Counted from the first letter of the stretch, positions 1 through 8,764 are shown. The stretch is 64,000 nucleotides of DNA from Grimontia indica (GCF_000333895.2 NZ_ANFM02000027.1:62001-126000), one strand, 5' to 3'. A program made the numbers and translations. The notes: generated by a model from the sequence alone, not told the origin.

Positions 1-436
1 AGATCTCTGCTGCGAGGTCTGAGGCGTTGCTGTAACCCATCGCAGAAGAAGGCACACAAGCGCCACTGCGCTTCACTGCATCTAGCTGCTTCTCAAGCCT
101 TTCAAGAGTAGCACGTTGGATAATGATGTCGTTGGCGGCGTCAAATTCCAGTCCGCCATGCAGCTCACGAACAATGCGGTCTTGTAGGCGGCGTGCTTGT
201 AATACGGTAGCAGGGAAGCAAAGCTCTGCCCCTTCCAGCACAAGAACATCGAGGTGTCTGGCGCCTAACTCCCATTCGAATCGCAAACCATGCTCAGGGC
301 CGAGAGGTTCATCAGGCATGACGGGAGAGATTGACGAATGATAACCTTCGGCCATACCACCTTGACCGTGGTCAGGAAACGCTGAACAACCAGAGAGCAG
401 TAGTATCGTGAAGAAAAGTGTAAAGCGGTTTGTCAT
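1..436 (-). CDS. SypB-like outer-membrane lipoprotein, partial (5' end only)
   Basis: The frame is open from an ATG at 436 to the window edge (about 145 residues), so the C-terminus is missing. It starts with a lipoprotein signal peptide ending in the lipobox LLSGC (Cys near residue 17). The visible part has an acidic, Glu-rich stretch and a predicted helical segment around residues 90-120. It lies 25 bp downstream of the SypA-like STAS gene on the same strand. In the Vibrio fischeri syp locus, sypA is followed by sypB, an OmpA-domain protein, so position and lipoprotein character fit SypB. The OmpA domain itself would lie outside the window, so the identification rests on gene order. A purine-rich ribosome binding site (GGGAG) precedes the start. 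Confidence 0.55.
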   Translation of the reverse strand, partial: MTNRFTLFFTILLLSGCSAFPDHGQGGMAEGYHSSISPVMPDEPLGPEHGLRFEWELGARHLDVLVLEGAELCFPATVLQARRLQDRIVRELHGGLEFDAANDIIIQRATLERLEKQLDAVKRSGACVPSSAMGYSNASDLAAEI

Positions 437-461
437 CCTAATTCTCCCTGGGAAGAAAGCC

Positions 462-788
462 TTACTGAGTCGTTTGGGCGGCTTCTACGGTAATCGCACT
501 GTTAATACGTAGCAGGGTGATGATCTCCATCGGTTGACCATGAACATTGGTCAGAGACAGAGTGTGGCCTTTTGCTTTCAGGCGTTTGAACAGAAACACA
601 ATCGCTCCAATGCCTGAACTGTCGAGGAAGTCCACTTCACCTAAGTTCATGGAGATATCCGTCATCTTTTCATCGGCAACAAGCTCATCCAGTATGGGTT
701 GTGCTTCGCTGCATCCCTGTGCGTCCATGTCGCCACGAACTATCAGCAGCAGGGATTCATCAGGCTGTTTAATGGATTCGATTTGCAT
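462..788 (-). CDS. sypA: STAS-domain regulator, SypA-like
   Basis: A single-domain STAS protein of 108 residues, the size of anti-sigma-factor antagonists. The phospho-acceptor loop reads DFLDSSGIGAIVFLFKRL (about residues 53-70); Ser57 or Ser58 is the serine expected to be phosphorylated. In V. fischeri, SypA controls biofilm formation and is phosphorylated and dephosphorylated on this serine by SypE. Here it is the first gene of a minus-strand operon, followed after 25 bp by a SypB-like lipoprotein gene, as in the syp locus. A sigma-54-type promoter lies just upstream, again as in syp. SypE and the rest of the locus would lie to the left of the window. Confidence 0.75.
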   Translation of the reverse strand: MQIESIKQPDESLLLIVRGDMDAQGCSEAQPILDELVADEKMTDISMNLGEVDFLDSSGIGAIVFLFKRLKAKGHTLSLTNVHGQPMEIITLLRINSAITVEAAQTTQ

Positions 789-825
789 GACTTTTTTGCC
801 TCACCTGTATAGATATGGGTTCTAA

Positions 826-841
826 TGCGAATTCCATACCA
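826..841 (-). promoter_or_regulatory. Sigma-54 (RpoN) -24/-12 promoter of the sypA operon
   Basis: On the minus strand the sequence TGGTATGGAATTCGCA has the invariant GG and GC spaced by 10 bases and matches most of the consensus TGGCACG-N4-TTGCA. It lies about 40 bp upstream of the sypA ATG. The syp operons of V. fischeri are transcribed by RpoN with the response regulator SypG, so the site fits its context. Confidence 0.6.
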
Positions 842-902
842 TGTTGTAATATTGATTAAAAACAGTCGGATAGAGATTCTTAGTGGAGGGCATATATTGG
901 AT

Positions 903-917
903 TTCTCATTTTGAAAA
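903..917 (+). promoter_or_regulatory. Possible SypG-binding enhancer
   Basis: TTCTCATTTTGAAAA matches the V. fischeri SypG element (TTCTCANNNTGC followed by A/T-rich bases) except for one core base (TGA instead of TGC). It is about 60 bp upstream of the sigma-54 element, a normal distance for an enhancer. One mismatch in a short motif leaves this tentative. Confidence 0.3.
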
Positions 918-1156
918 CAGAAATGGGAAACTCATGCACTCTTCATGTTGATTGCCAATTAGCGCTTATTACAGCGGTTTGTCTTAAATATAAGATAGAA
1001 GTAAATCGATGATTTTGCGGGAGGTCGTAGAGGATTTGTTGGTGAGTTGGCGGAATAGGAAATGATGACTTTTCATGTTGATCCAACTTTAAGCGACACC
1101 AGTAGGTGAGCAGTCAAAGATAAAGTTGGGGGTAAATGGAGAAAGCCAGCGATAGG

Positions 1157-1393
1157 CTAATCAGGGATTCGAGGGTCAATCTCTGCCAGCACTTCGCCGT
1201 TGGTCTCTCTAATAAACAGAGTTTTGCCCGTACACTCGATCAAGATTTTTTCTTCTGGCGGGAGCTTGGATAGCACTTCGACTAATCTCGCTGTCCCCTC
1301 CACAATGTGGGCGTGCGGGTGAGTGATTCCAGGCGCTTGCATGTTTGCGCGGTCTTGGTAGATCTTTAAAAGGTGTTTTGCGGTCACAGCCAT
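1157..1393 (-). CDS. Conserved small protein of unknown function
   Basis: A 78-residue soluble protein with no signal peptide or membrane segment. It contains PGITHPHAHIVEGT (about residues 21-34) and a C-terminal part that looks like two beta strands (ILIECTGKTLFIRE). The start ATG at 1393 has an AGGA ribosome binding site 9 bases upstream. It lies alone between the sypA promoter region and the histidine kinase gene. I do not recognise the family. A short degenerate palindromic element lies directly upstream (1413-1460). Confidence 0.55.
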   Translation of the reverse strand: MAVTAKHLLKIYQDRANMQAPGITHPHAHIVEGTARLVEVLSKLPPEEKILIECTGKTLFIRETNGEVLAEIDPRIPD

Positions 1394-1412
1394 CGTACGA
1401 ATCCTGATTCTT

Positions 1413-1460
1413 TATACTCAAACAACCTGAATACGAGCATATTGGGGTTGTTTGGGAGTA
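1413..1460. repeat. Degenerate miniature of the TATACCC-type palindromic element
   Basis: The left arm ATACTCAAACAACCTGAA and the right arm GGTTGTTTGGGAGTA resemble the terminal arms of the 266-bp element at 5255-5520 (which begins TATACCCAAACGACCTGAAG) but are joined almost directly. It looks like an internally deleted or decayed copy. Confidence 0.5.
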
Positions 1461-1510
1461 GATGCCTAATTAGAACAAAGAAGGGCATCATGCACAGGCT
1501 GAGGTTTGAG

Positions 1511-1554
1511 AAAACAGCCTCTCCCTCTTCGTTCGAGACAAAGGGAGAGGCTGT
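1511..1554 (-). terminator. Rho-independent terminator of the hybrid kinase gene
   Basis: Read on the minus strand, a 13-bp stem (ACAGCCTCTCCCT / AGGGAGAGGCTGT) is followed by TTTTC. It starts 5 bp after the kinase stop codon. Confidence 0.75.
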
Positions 1555-1558
1555 CAGG

Positions 1559-3382
1559 CTAGGCGTTAAAGCTGATGTGCTTTTTACCCGTCCAACTCTC
1601 AATGACGTCAATCATCTTGCGCTTATTGACGGGCTTCGCCAGAAAATCATCCATGCCGACTTCTTTGCATTTCTCTCTGTCTTTCTCTGTCACATTGGCG
1701 GTCATGGCGAGAATTGGCAGAGTACGACCATGTTCATTGAGTGCCCTGATGGTTTCACAGGCAGTGAAACCATCCATTTCAGGCATCTGCAAGTCCATCA
1801 GCACCAACGCAAACTCTTCTTTCTCTATGGCAGATATCGCCTCTTTGCCGTTGTTGGCGGTGGTCACTCTGAACCCCGCGCGCTCCAGCATGGTGCGGGC
1901 GATCAACTGGTTGGCAGCGTTGTCTTCCACCAAGAGAATTGCAGCGCCTGTGTCGCTTTTAAAAGCTGTTCTGCTGTGTGGGTTAGGTACATACTCTTCG
2001 GGGTAATGCAGCTCACAAGGCAGCACCACGGTGAATTCACTGCCCAATCCGACATGACTTTCCAACTGGATGTCACCACCCATCAATTCAACCAAACGCT
2101 TGGAAATGGCTAGCCCCATACCGACGCCGCCGTAGGTGCGCGAGAAGGTCGCATCTTTCTGGGTAAAGGGTTCAAAAATGATCTTCTGATACTCTGGATC
2201 TACCCCAATCCCGGAGTCTCTGACGTGAATGCGAAGACCTTGAGGGAAGTGATGGCTGAGCATGAGTTCCACTTCGCCACATTGGGTGAATTTGATGGCA
2301 TTGCCCACCAGGTTAGTGACAACTTGGGAGAGCTTGCCTTCATCAGCTTTGGCGATGATATGGTGGTTCAGCCGGTCATCTAATCTCAGGCTGATGCCTT
2401 TGGTCTCTGCTGACTTTTCAAACATAGAGATCACGCCACGCGCCATTTCAGCAACATCAAACTCTTTTTCTTCGACCTTGATGGCACCGACATCGATTTT
2501 TGAGTAGTCCAAAATGTCGTTGAGTTGGTTAAGCAGCAAGTGCGCAGCGTCGTCAGCCATATTGGTGAGGGTTTGGCATTGCTCTGGGAGTTTTTCTTCT
2601 TTTAGGATATCAATCGCCCCCAAAATAGCATTCATCGGAGTGCGTATCTCATGGCTCATGGTAGCAATAAACTGGGATTTGGCGAGGTTCGCAGCGACAG
2701 CATGTTCCCTCGCCTGCTCGAGTTCTTGCTCTCGATACCGCAAATGCTCAATGTGAAATTCCAGATCATCGACGGACTTAGACAGGCGTGTAATTTCGTT
2801 GACATGCTGCGGTGCTCGGCCTTCTTGTTTGGCAATGTCTATTAAACGCTGATTGATTTTTGATAGCGGGCCAAAAACCATCTTTTGTGACAGCAAGAAA
2901 ATGAGAAAACCAAGCGAGAGTAAAGCCAGTGCTGTGTAAAAGCGCACGGTTTCTACGTGGATTTCAATGTCGGCCATCATTTGTTTTTTACTCATGGAGA
3001 TCTGCATGTCGCCGACTTGGGTGTCACGATAGGTCACAGAGTTGACGAAATTGAGAGCCATTGGGTTGTTGTCGTGCGGTTTATCGCCCCATTGTCCAAT
3101 TTGCACGCCACCGTCAGTAACGATGGAGATATAGCAGAGATCGGGGTAATGCTCTGCCATCAGTGCGAGCTTTTCATTCAGTGCGCCAGAATTCTTGATG
3201 AGTACGTCTGAAGACAGTGCTGCCGTCAGCGCTGAAAAATTCGCGCGGATTTGATTGTCCATTCGATCAGAAAGATATTGGCGTTCAAATGAACGAGCGG
3301 CTTCGCCCGCAATAAAGCTAAGGGCCATGGTTATTGAAAGTACGGACAGCATGTATTTAAGCCAGAGTGGTAACTGTTTCAT
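1559..3382 (-). CDS. Membrane-bound hybrid sensor histidine kinase
   Basis: About 607 residues: TM1 at about 10-28, a periplasmic sensor of about 110 residues, TM2 at about 148-168, a coiled-coil linker, HisKA with phospho-acceptor His244 ([13 protein letters not shown]), an HATPase domain (N box [10 protein letters not shown]1 DSGIGV, G2 GVGMGLAI) and a C-terminal receiver (acidic pair before Asp530 in [13 protein letters not shown], Lys583 in LAKP). No Hpt domain is present, so a separate phosphotransfer protein is expected. Three ATGs occur in a row; the AAGGAG site sits best for the third, at 3382. It lies near the syp operon, so a role in biofilm control like RscS or SypF is possible but not shown. 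Its own response regulator is not in the window. Confidence 0.85.
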   Translation of the reverse strand: MKQLPLWLKYMLSVLSITMALSFIAGEAARSFERQYLSDRMDNQIRANFSALTAALSSDVLIKNSGALNEKLALMAEHYPDLCYISIVTDGGVQIGQWGDKPHDNNPMALNFVNSVTYRDTQVGDMQISMSKKQMMADIEIHVETVRFYTALALLSLGFLIFLLSQKMVFGPLSKINQRLIDIAKQEGRAPQHVNEITRLSKSVDDLEFHIEHLRYREQELEQAREHAVAANLAKSQFIATMSHEIRTPMNAILGAIDILKEEKLPEQCQTLTNMADDAAHLLLNQLNDILDYSKIDVGAIKVEEKEFDVAEMARGVISMFEKSAETKGISLRLDDRLNHHIIAKADEGKLSQVVTNLVGNAIKFTQCGEVELMLSHHFPQGLRIHVRDSGIGVDPEYQKIIFEPFTQKDATFSRTYGGVGMGLAISKRLVELMGGDIQLESHVGLGSEFTVVLPCELHYPEEYVPNPHSRTAFKSDTGAAILLVEDNAANQLIARTMLERAGFRVTTANNGKEAISAIEKEEFALVLMDLQMPEMDGFTACETIRALNEHGRTLPILAMTANVTEKDREKCKEVGMDDFLAKPVNKRKMIDVIESWTGKKHISFNA

Positions 3383-3573
3383 CATCATCTCCTTCGCCGT
3401 CCTCGCGGCCTGCTCGTTTCCTTGTCAGGCTCTCAGTTTGACAATGACTTTGCGTGTCACTTTGAGCAAATTGAGCGCGATTCCTGCTTTATTTAACGTA
3501 TTTAGCTGTGTTCTTAAGAGGACTATGCAGGGACTTTGCCAAGTTTTTAAATGCAAGGATCAGCAGCCCCTAA

Positions 3574-5109
3574 TTAGCGCTTATCGAAGGGAAATGCTGA
3601 AGAGTCATGTGGCTCTTGTGAAGGAGGCGATATGTCGGCGTTTTGGTCGTCTGCTTGTTTTTCCGCTTCGCTTTGCTGGAGAAATGCTTTTTCCTCCAGC
3701 TGCACATACCGGTAAACAGAGGCGGTCAGTGCGATTAAAATATAGATCGGCCAAGTGAAGCCTTGGGTGAGAAAGGTACCTGACACACAGAATGCGATGA
3801 TACCAGAGTAAAGCCCTTCCGATATGGCACGAATAACAGGGCTGTACCTTTCGGCGTTTTCTTTCACGATATTGGTAGCACTTTGGGCTGAGCGGTAAAC
3901 GGTGATGGTCATGACAAAAAAAGCGATTAAACCGACAAACCCCGTTTCACCCAGCACGCCAAACCATGTGCTGTGAACGGCGTGGTTCAAACCATCCCAG
4001 TGCTTTGAATAGTAGAAATAGTTGAAGTAGAAGTTATTAAGGCCAACGCCAGACAAAGGATTTTCCAACGCCATGTAGAAAGCCGCTTCCCACGCATAGA
4101 GTCGGCCTTGTGCCGATGCATCAAGACCTTCTTCCGCTGCACCACCAGATTTTCGCCCACTGATACCTGCCACTGCGAACAGCACCGCAGCGGCAATCCC
4201 GCCACCAATGAAAAGCAACGTTTTCGACTTCACGCGGCGCCAGGCAAGAATGCCGACAGCAGACATGATGCCCAGCAATCCGCCACGGCTTTGAGTCGCG
4301 ATAATGGCAAAAAATATGGTGATAGTCGCAATCAGTGCAAAGAAGCGGGTTTTCTTGGAAAGTTCGGGTGTCAACAAGATGCTGATGGTAAACGAAAAGG
4401 GGAACAGTAACACCAGCGCTAAATCGTTGGGGTCACCAAGCACGGAGCCAAGTTCACGGCCCACGGTGACACGCGTTTCTTCCACTAAGCCAATGCCATT
4501 GACCTTATTGAAAAGGGTGACAATTGCCACCACGACCCCAGATACGGTAATCATGACGAGCGCATTGCGATAGTGGTGAACCCCCGTAAGCAGCCACGCC
4601 AGTGCGGGGGTCATAATGCCAATTTTGACGTAGATGTTTTTGAAGTAGGCAATGGCTTCACCCACATTGCTGGAGAGAGGGATACCAATCACGACAAGTA
4701 CAAAAAAAATGTAGAAGGTATTCAGTTCTTTCGAAGACCACATTTTGAGCTTGCCACTGATACCTATGTGCCATGTCAGCGTGGTCAGGGTACCGAGAGA
4801 TAACAACAGTGGGATTTTGAAATTGTAGAGTGGTGCAAAAGCCTCATGAAGGCGGAAAAAAGAGAAAGCGATAAACAGCAGCCCCAACAGGACAGGTTGA
4901 GAAAGGGTAATAAGAATGGCAAGGGGCACCAGACCAATCGCAATGGGGATGACGGGATGAGGAATGACCAACCACAGCAAACACGACAGCGCGACAAACG
5001 CGGCGGTCGCGTGTACGAAATGTGTTCTGATACGGACAAGCAACAGCTGGCGCTGGTCGTTAAGCCATTCGATTAATTGCATTTTTCTGGACGAAGAAAT
5101 CCCATGCAT
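3574..5109 (-). CDS. O-antigen ligase/polymerase family membrane protein (Wzy_C type)
   Basis: About 511 residues with roughly 11-12 hydrophobic segments and one large loop near residues 320-400. The loop contains AQGRLYAWEAAFYMALENPL, then GVGLNNFYFNY and AVHSTWFGVLGETG, the pattern of the Wzy_C/O-antigen ligase family, in which His and Arg residues in this loop are essential. Such proteins polymerise or attach polysaccharide at the periplasmic face of the inner membrane. The hydrophilic, Gln/Ser-rich C-terminus is probably cytoplasmic. The start is uncertain: ATG 5109 is chosen, with TTG 5133 and ATG 5082 as alternatives; no strong ribosome binding site is seen. The closeness to syp-type genes suggests exopolysaccharide, but no glycosyltransferase gene adjoins it here. 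Confidence 0.75.
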   Translation of the reverse strand: MHGISSSRKMQLIEWLNDQRQLLLVRIRTHFVHATAAFVALSCLLWLVIPHPVIPIAIGLVPLAILITLSQPVLLGLLFIAFSFFRLHEAFAPLYNFKIPLLLSLGTLTTLTWHIGISGKLKMWSSKELNTFYIFFVLVVIGIPLSSNVGEAIAYFKNIYVKIGIMTPALAWLLTGVHHYRNALVMITVSGVVVAIVTLFNKVNGIGLVEETRVTVGRELGSVLGDPNDLALVLLFPFSFTISILLTPELSKKTRFFALIATITIFFAIIATQSRGGLLGIMSAVGILAWRRVKSKTLLFIGGGIAAAVLFAVAGISGRKSGGAAEEGLDASAQGRLYAWEAAFYMALENPLSGVGLNNFYFNYFYYSKHWDGLNHAVHSTWFGVLGETGFVGLIAFFVMTITVYRSAQSATNIVKENAERYSPVIRAISEGLYSGIIAFCVSGTFLTQGFTWPIYILIALTASVYRYVQLEEKAFLQQSEAEKQADDQNADISPPSQEPHDSSAFPFDKR

Positions 5110-5254
5110 TGAGTAAAGCAGAGATCGCAGCAAAATGTGCGCCAGAGAAAGTAGAGTTATTAAATGTTTTTAAAATAACGGGTTACAGAAAATGAAAAGA
5201 AAAAACGCGCCAGTGCGGCGCGCTTCGTTTGATTTTGCATGTCAAATTAGGAAA

Positions 5255-5520
5255 TATACCCAAACGACCTGAAGATGCTTGAGTTCAGAGGTCATCAATG
5301 CGTTCAATTCGAGGCAAATTTCGCGAGGAATAGTCGTTCTATTTCCGTGGAATTTAACGAAGAAGTGGGCGCATTGAGGCCCTCCCTTCGGGCGAGTTGA
5401 CTGACGTCGTGCTCTTTGTTGTTCCTTTTTGATGGAGGTGACTACACCTGCAAAGGAACGCCGCGATCACAGCGCTAGTCAATCTCGCTGAATCCTGCAT
5501 CTTCAGGTTGTTTGGGTATA
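5255..5520. repeat. 266-bp palindromic element (MITE-like), copy A
   Basis: The ends are inverted repeats of about 24 bp (TATACCCAAACGACCTGAAG at the left, its near complement CTTCAGGTTGTTTGGGTATA at the right). The same element occurs at 41309-41573 in the same orientation and at 15396-15661 inverted, with high identity along the full length. It contains no reading frame of note, has no transposase, and starts and ends with TA. It fits a non-autonomous miniature inverted-repeat transposable element. Confidence 0.85.
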
Positions 5521-5527
5521 AGCGTAT

Positions 5528-6538
5528 TCAGAGCGTTGCGCCAGGGTGAATCAGGCGAATCACCAACGAACCTGCTGCACGCATTGATTCGACATTGTGG
5601 CTCAATACCACGCCACCTTCCGGCGCATGGTAGCGGTATTCCTCTTCACCAAAGCTGTCATATTGGATCGCCAGCAGCTGATCTTTTTCTACAGTCTGCA
5701 TCAACTCAACCTGCGGAAGAATAAAACCACCTTGAACAGCGCGAATACTGGTCACACGGGCGCTTTCAATGGCAGGCTCAACCGCGGCAAATTCGCCATC
5801 AATCAAACCGTAAAGGGTGAAGATGTTCAGCATGCCACGTACGGTGCGGTTGACCATTTCCACATCAGTATAACGGCCGACACCGGCTTCAACCGTGATG
5901 CTCGGAATGCCATTCTGATTCCAAACGGTTTCCAGGATACCCGGGTCGCCCGGATCGTTCAGAATGGCATCTGGGTTCATCAAGCGCGCCATGTTTACGG
6001 CGTCATCTAAACGATAATCCGCGAACACATAAAGCGGATAGCGGGTGCCAGATGTTTGCGTGTGTAGGTCAATCGCCAGATCGGCATTTGGCTGGAGAAG
6101 GTTACGCCAGATAGGATCAAGATAGCGCTGAGGTTCGTTACCTTGCGGATTGCCCGGGAAATGGCGGTTCAGGTTGCCACAGGAAACGTCAGGGTCAGAG
6201 GAAAAGAAATCGCGGCTGTGGTGCAGCATACCGCTCAGGTTGACGGTAGGCACGATGGTCACACAGCCTTTCAGTGATTTACCATGCAGCGCACGGGCAA
6301 TCGCATGTGCTGACAAAACGCCATTATATTCGTCACCGTGAACACCGGCGGTGATCATGATTTTCTTACCCGGCTCAGTGCCCTTAAATACCCAGACCGG
6401 AAGGTGTTGCCACTGTGCTAATGCATCGGTCGCCGCACGGAACCAAAACTTGTGTGAGCCTGCATCCAGTTGGTCCACATCAAGTGAAGAGATCACGGAC
6501 AAGCCGTCGATTTTGTTTCCTTCAATACACTTCGTCAT
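5528..6538 (-). CDS. AstE/aspartoacylase-family M14 zinc hydrolase
   Basis: A 336-residue cytoplasmic protein with the zinc-site pattern of the succinylglutamate desuccinylase/aspartoacylase family: His67 and Glu70 in GVHGDEYNG, His159 in AIDLHTQTSG, and a catalytic Glu217 in TVEAGVGR. NLNRHFPG (about residues 122-129) is the substrate-carboxylate loop. Members remove acyl groups from N-acyl amino acids or cleave related amides. Upstream on the same strand are the remains of a YfcC-type transporter with its own terminator, so the pair may once have imported and hydrolysed an acylated amino acid. The exact substrate cannot be read from the sequence. A 266-bp palindromic element starts 7 bp after its stop. 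Confidence 0.8.
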   Translation of the reverse strand: MTKCIEGNKIDGLSVISSLDVDQLDAGSHKFWFRAATDALAQWQHLPVWVFKGTEPGKKIMITAGVHGDEYNGVLSAHAIARALHGKSLKGCVTIVPTVNLSGMLHHSRDFFSSDPDVSCGNLNRHFPGNPQGNEPQRYLDPIWRNLLQPNADLAIDLHTQTSGTRYPLYVFADYRLDDAVNMARLMNPDAILNDPGDPGILETVWNQNGIPSITVEAGVGRYTDVEMVNRTVRGMLNIFTLYGLIDGEFAAVEPAIESARVTSIRAVQGGFILPQVELMQTVEKDQLLAIQYDSFGEEEYRYHAPEGGVVLSHNVESMRAAGSLVIRLIHPGATL

Positions 6539-6583
6539 TACGTAGGTTCTTATTTTTAAGAATTTTACAGGTCGTTAAAACTC

Positions 6584-6613
6584 AAAAAAGGCGAGATTGT
6601 CATCCCGCCTTTA
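6584..6613 (-). terminator. Terminator of the YfcC-type remnant
   Basis: On the minus strand AAAGGCG pairs with CGCCTTT across a 12-base loop and is followed by a T run. It lies 24 bp after the stop of the transporter remnant, so the end of that former gene is intact. Confidence 0.65.
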
Positions 6614-6636
6614 TTCATGTCGATAATACTTTAAGC

Positions 6637-6884
6637 TTACGCGAAGCCAGTGAGATGTGCACTCACAACTGTGATACTTGCGATGACAAAAAGTAAAAGC
6701 ATAAACCGCCAGACAAACTTCGCCCAATTACCCCAATCTATGCGACATACACCCAGTGTAGCCATCAATGAAGCAGATGTCGGTACAATGATGTTGGTCC
6801 ATCACACAACTGGAAGGCCAGAAACGTAATTTGAAGGGGCACACCAGCAATATCAGATAATGGTGCCAGCATTAGCAAGGGCAA
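6637..6884 (-). pseudogene. YfcC-family transporter, C-terminal remnant with frameshift
   Basis: The minus strand encodes LPLLMLAPLSDIAGVP, then ITFLAFQLCDG, and in a second frame TNIIVPTSASLMATLGVCRI, then DWGNWAKFVWRFMLLLFV ending HLTGFA-stop. Joined, these match the conserved end of YfcC/ArcD-type basic amino acid or C4-type antiporters (the motif D-G-x-T-N-I-I-x-P-T-S). A one-base loss near 6798-6804 (GATGGACCAAC) separates the frames. The N-terminal 380 or so residues are missing; the homology stops abruptly at about 6884, where a 39-bp sequence begins that is repeated at 8695. It is clearly not functional. Confidence 0.75.
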
Positions 6885-6925
6885 CGACAAGGAAAATGAC
6901 TGTGTCCAAAAACGTTTGAATTCGT
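6885..6925 (+). repeat. Direct repeat, left copy (39 bp)
   Basis: ACAAGGAAAATGACTGTGTC and the following 19 bases recur at 8696-8734 with 3 mismatches in 39, in the same orientation. The two copies bracket a 1.77-kb segment carrying the cysteine-dioxygenase-like gene and the EamA gene, and the left copy abuts the point where the transporter remnant is cut off. Confidence 0.6.
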
Positions 6926-7011
6926 CAATGGGATCCAGTGATGCCCGATGGCAGTTGGAGCGACGTTGGTTAGAATGAAAGAAGTAGGGCATGGATGTAA
7001 GAGGTGAAGCA

Positions 7012-7593
7012 ATGTCTTTTGATCTCAAGACGCTGATTGAGCGTTGTGAAGAAGCTCTCGAACAGGAAAACCCGCAACAAGCCATTAAGCGATTGTTGAG
7101 AGAAAGTCTCCGCGATCCCGGTTCGGTCAAATTAGCGCTCATGCCTGGTAACCGAGCAGATTTCGAGTTTCTGTATGAGTCAGATGATCTCACCATTCTT
7201 CATTTTATTTGGGCACCTAAAATGACCATGCCTGCACATAATCATAACCTTTGGGCAGTTGTGGGTGTCTATGAGGGAAGAGAAGATCATATTTTTTGGC
7301 AAAAAGCTGGAGACAGTAGATTTGGAGAAGCCGACATTCGTGCTGTTGGTGCCGCTTCTATCGCTGCAGGAGAAGTGCTGAGTATGGATAATCAAGCCAT
7401 TCATTCAGTGACTAACCCGACACATCTTTTCGCTGCAGGTATCCACATCTACGGAGGAAATTTCAGAGAAGCGGACAGAAGTGGCTGGGATCCCATCCTT
7501 CTTCAAGAAACGCGATTGGATGCCGAAAAAAACCAAGCCATTTTTGATGTGGAAAACGAGGTGTTGGATTTGCTTGAACGCAGGCATAAATAG
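7012..7593 (+). CDS. Cysteine-dioxygenase-like cupin protein
   Basis: 193 residues in the double-stranded beta-helix (cupin) fold of cysteine dioxygenase-type proteins. The metal-binding pattern is visible: MPAHNHNLWAVVGVYEG (His-x-His near residues 72-74) and a third His in QAIHSVTNP (about residue 127). In the family, Fe(II) and O2 convert a thiol (cysteine, 3-mercaptopropionate) to the sulfinate, but this branch of predicted metal-dependent proteins is not characterised enough to name the substrate. The ATG at 7012 is preferred over 6991 because AGAGGTG precedes it. The gene lies alone on the plus strand inside a segment flanked by 39-bp direct repeats, which suggests it arrived with that segment. 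Confidence 0.7.
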   Translation: MSFDLKTLIERCEEALEQENPQQAIKRLLRESLRDPGSVKLALMPGNRADFEFLYESDDLTILHFIWAPKMTMPAHNHNLWAVVGVYEGREDHIFWQKAGDSRFGEADIRAVGAASIAAGEVLSMDNQAIHSVTNPTHLFAAGIHIYGGNFREADRSGWDPILLQETRLDAEKNQAIFDVENEVLDLLERRHK

Positions 7594-7694
7594 CAAAGAC
7601 CAACTCAATCTAAAGTGGTTAACACGAAGCAGCTGAATATGGGGGAATCAGTCGTTGCTATCCTCTCTGTGCTCAGAATTTGTGCGCCGCCCCT

Positions 7695-7721
7695 GGGGTC
7701 TGTTCACCTTTGGTGATAAAA
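7695..7721 (+). repeat. Single decayed end of an IS5-type miniature element
   Basis: GGGGTCTGTTCACCTTTGGT resembles the terminal inverted repeat of the element at 46107-46375 (GGGGCTGTTGACCTTTGGTG). No partner end was found nearby, so this is a solo or truncated remnant. Confidence 0.4.
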
Positions 7722-7750
7722 GTTGCGGGTTGATAGCCGACCTAAACTTG

Positions 7751-8629
7751 TCAAAGACCAACACGCAACTTGGGAGCTTTCATAACAAGGAACACGGCGA
7801 GTGCGCAGACTATGAAGCCGATAATGGTAGCCGTTGAAAACGCTTCATCGAAAAAGAGCCATCCCTGAATAGCGGTAACGGGCGGAACCAGATAAATCAC
7901 CGAGGTGACTTTAGATGCTGCGCCCCGGCCAACCATGTAAAGGTAGAGCAGCACTGCAATGACTGACAACGCCAGTACTGACCAAATCATGGTGAGTGTA
8001 AACGTTAACGACCAAGTCACTTCAAAGCCTTCCACCAACCAGGCAATCGGTAAAAAGAACACACCAGCTGCGACATATTGCCACATCGCACAAGCAACCA
8101 AATCAACACCCTGACAAAAATGCTTTTGGTACAAAGTGCCAAGGGTAATGCCAAGCAAAGCAAGGAATACAAACATGTAAGCGTAAAAAGGTTGAGCGTC
8201 GATATTCCAACTCATCTTGCCTTGCACGACTAATGCGATGCCGAAAATACCCGCGAACAAGCCAACCCACTGTGCCGGATTAAGCCGCTCGCTGGAAAGA
8301 TTAATCACAATCAGTGCGGTGAGGATTGGCTGGAACCCAACCAATAAGGATGACAAACCAGCGGGCATGCCAAAGCCAATCGCGGCAAACACGCCGCCGA
8401 GATAAAAACCGTGGATTAACAGCCCAGACACTAGAACGTGAAACAGTACTTTCCTTTTGGGCATCACAGGTTTCATTACGCCTAGAATGACCACAAAAAC
8501 CAAGACGTTCAACACCATGCGAATAAAGAGGAAAGTGGCAGCATCCGCATAGGGAAGGCCAAATTTGGCCCCGATAAAGCCCGTGCTCCAAAGCAAGACA
8601 AAGACAAAGGGAATGGCGCTTTTCAGCAT
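7751..8629 (-). CDS. EamA-family drug/metabolite transporter (DMT superfamily)
   Basis: 292 residues with ten hydrophobic helices arranged as two EamA halves (about residues 5-130 and 145-285). The N-terminus, IPFVFVLLWSTGFIGAKFGL, is the usual first helix of this inner-membrane exporter family. The second half ends with the typical VTSVIYLVPPVTAIQGWLFF segment. Members export small metabolites or amino acid derivatives; the substrate cannot be predicted. The gene lies on the minus strand, convergent with the cupin gene, and within the segment bounded by the 39-bp direct repeats. Confidence 0.85.
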   Translation of the reverse strand: MLKSAIPFVFVLLWSTGFIGAKFGLPYADAATFLFIRMVLNVLVFVVILGVMKPVMPKRKVLFHVLVSGLLIHGFYLGGVFAAIGFGMPAGLSSLLVGFQPILTALIVINLSSERLNPAQWVGLFAGIFGIALVVQGKMSWNIDAQPFYAYMFVFLALLGITLGTLYQKHFCQGVDLVACAMWQYVAAGVFFLPIAWLVEGFEVTWSLTFTLTMIWSVLALSVIAVLLYLYMVGRGAASKVTSVIYLVPPVTAIQGWLFFDEAFSTATIIGFIVCALAVFLVMKAPKLRVGL

Positions 8630-8693
8630 GAGGCATCAATCCTTGCGCGATGAGAGTGAGTCGAGAAGTGATTAAAACGCAATCAGTGTGCGA

Positions 8694-8734
8694 CAACAAG
8701 GAAAATGACTGCGTCCAAAAGCGTATGAATTCGT
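8694..8734 (+). repeat. Direct repeat, right copy (39 bp)
   Basis: Nearly identical (36 of 39) to 6887-6925 in the same orientation. It sits between the EamA gene and the terminator of the DUF1826 gene and belongs to no visible reading frame. Confidence 0.6.
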
Positions 8735-8764
8735 ATGAGTAAGAAGGTAAGTGTACGAACGACG

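Noticed and set aside
1209-1421. A 70-codon frame overlapping the small gene at 1157-1393
   Set aside because: Same strand, other frame, TTG start and no ribosome binding site; a shadow.
5255-5520. Insertion sequence with transposase
   Set aside because: No reading frame of adequate size is present in any of the three copies; only a non-autonomous element is supported.
6765-7196. A 143-codon minus-strand frame
   Set aside because: Its first part is the antisense of the cysteine-dioxygenase-like gene; only the end overlaps the YfcC remnant, in one of its two frames. It is not a gene of its own.
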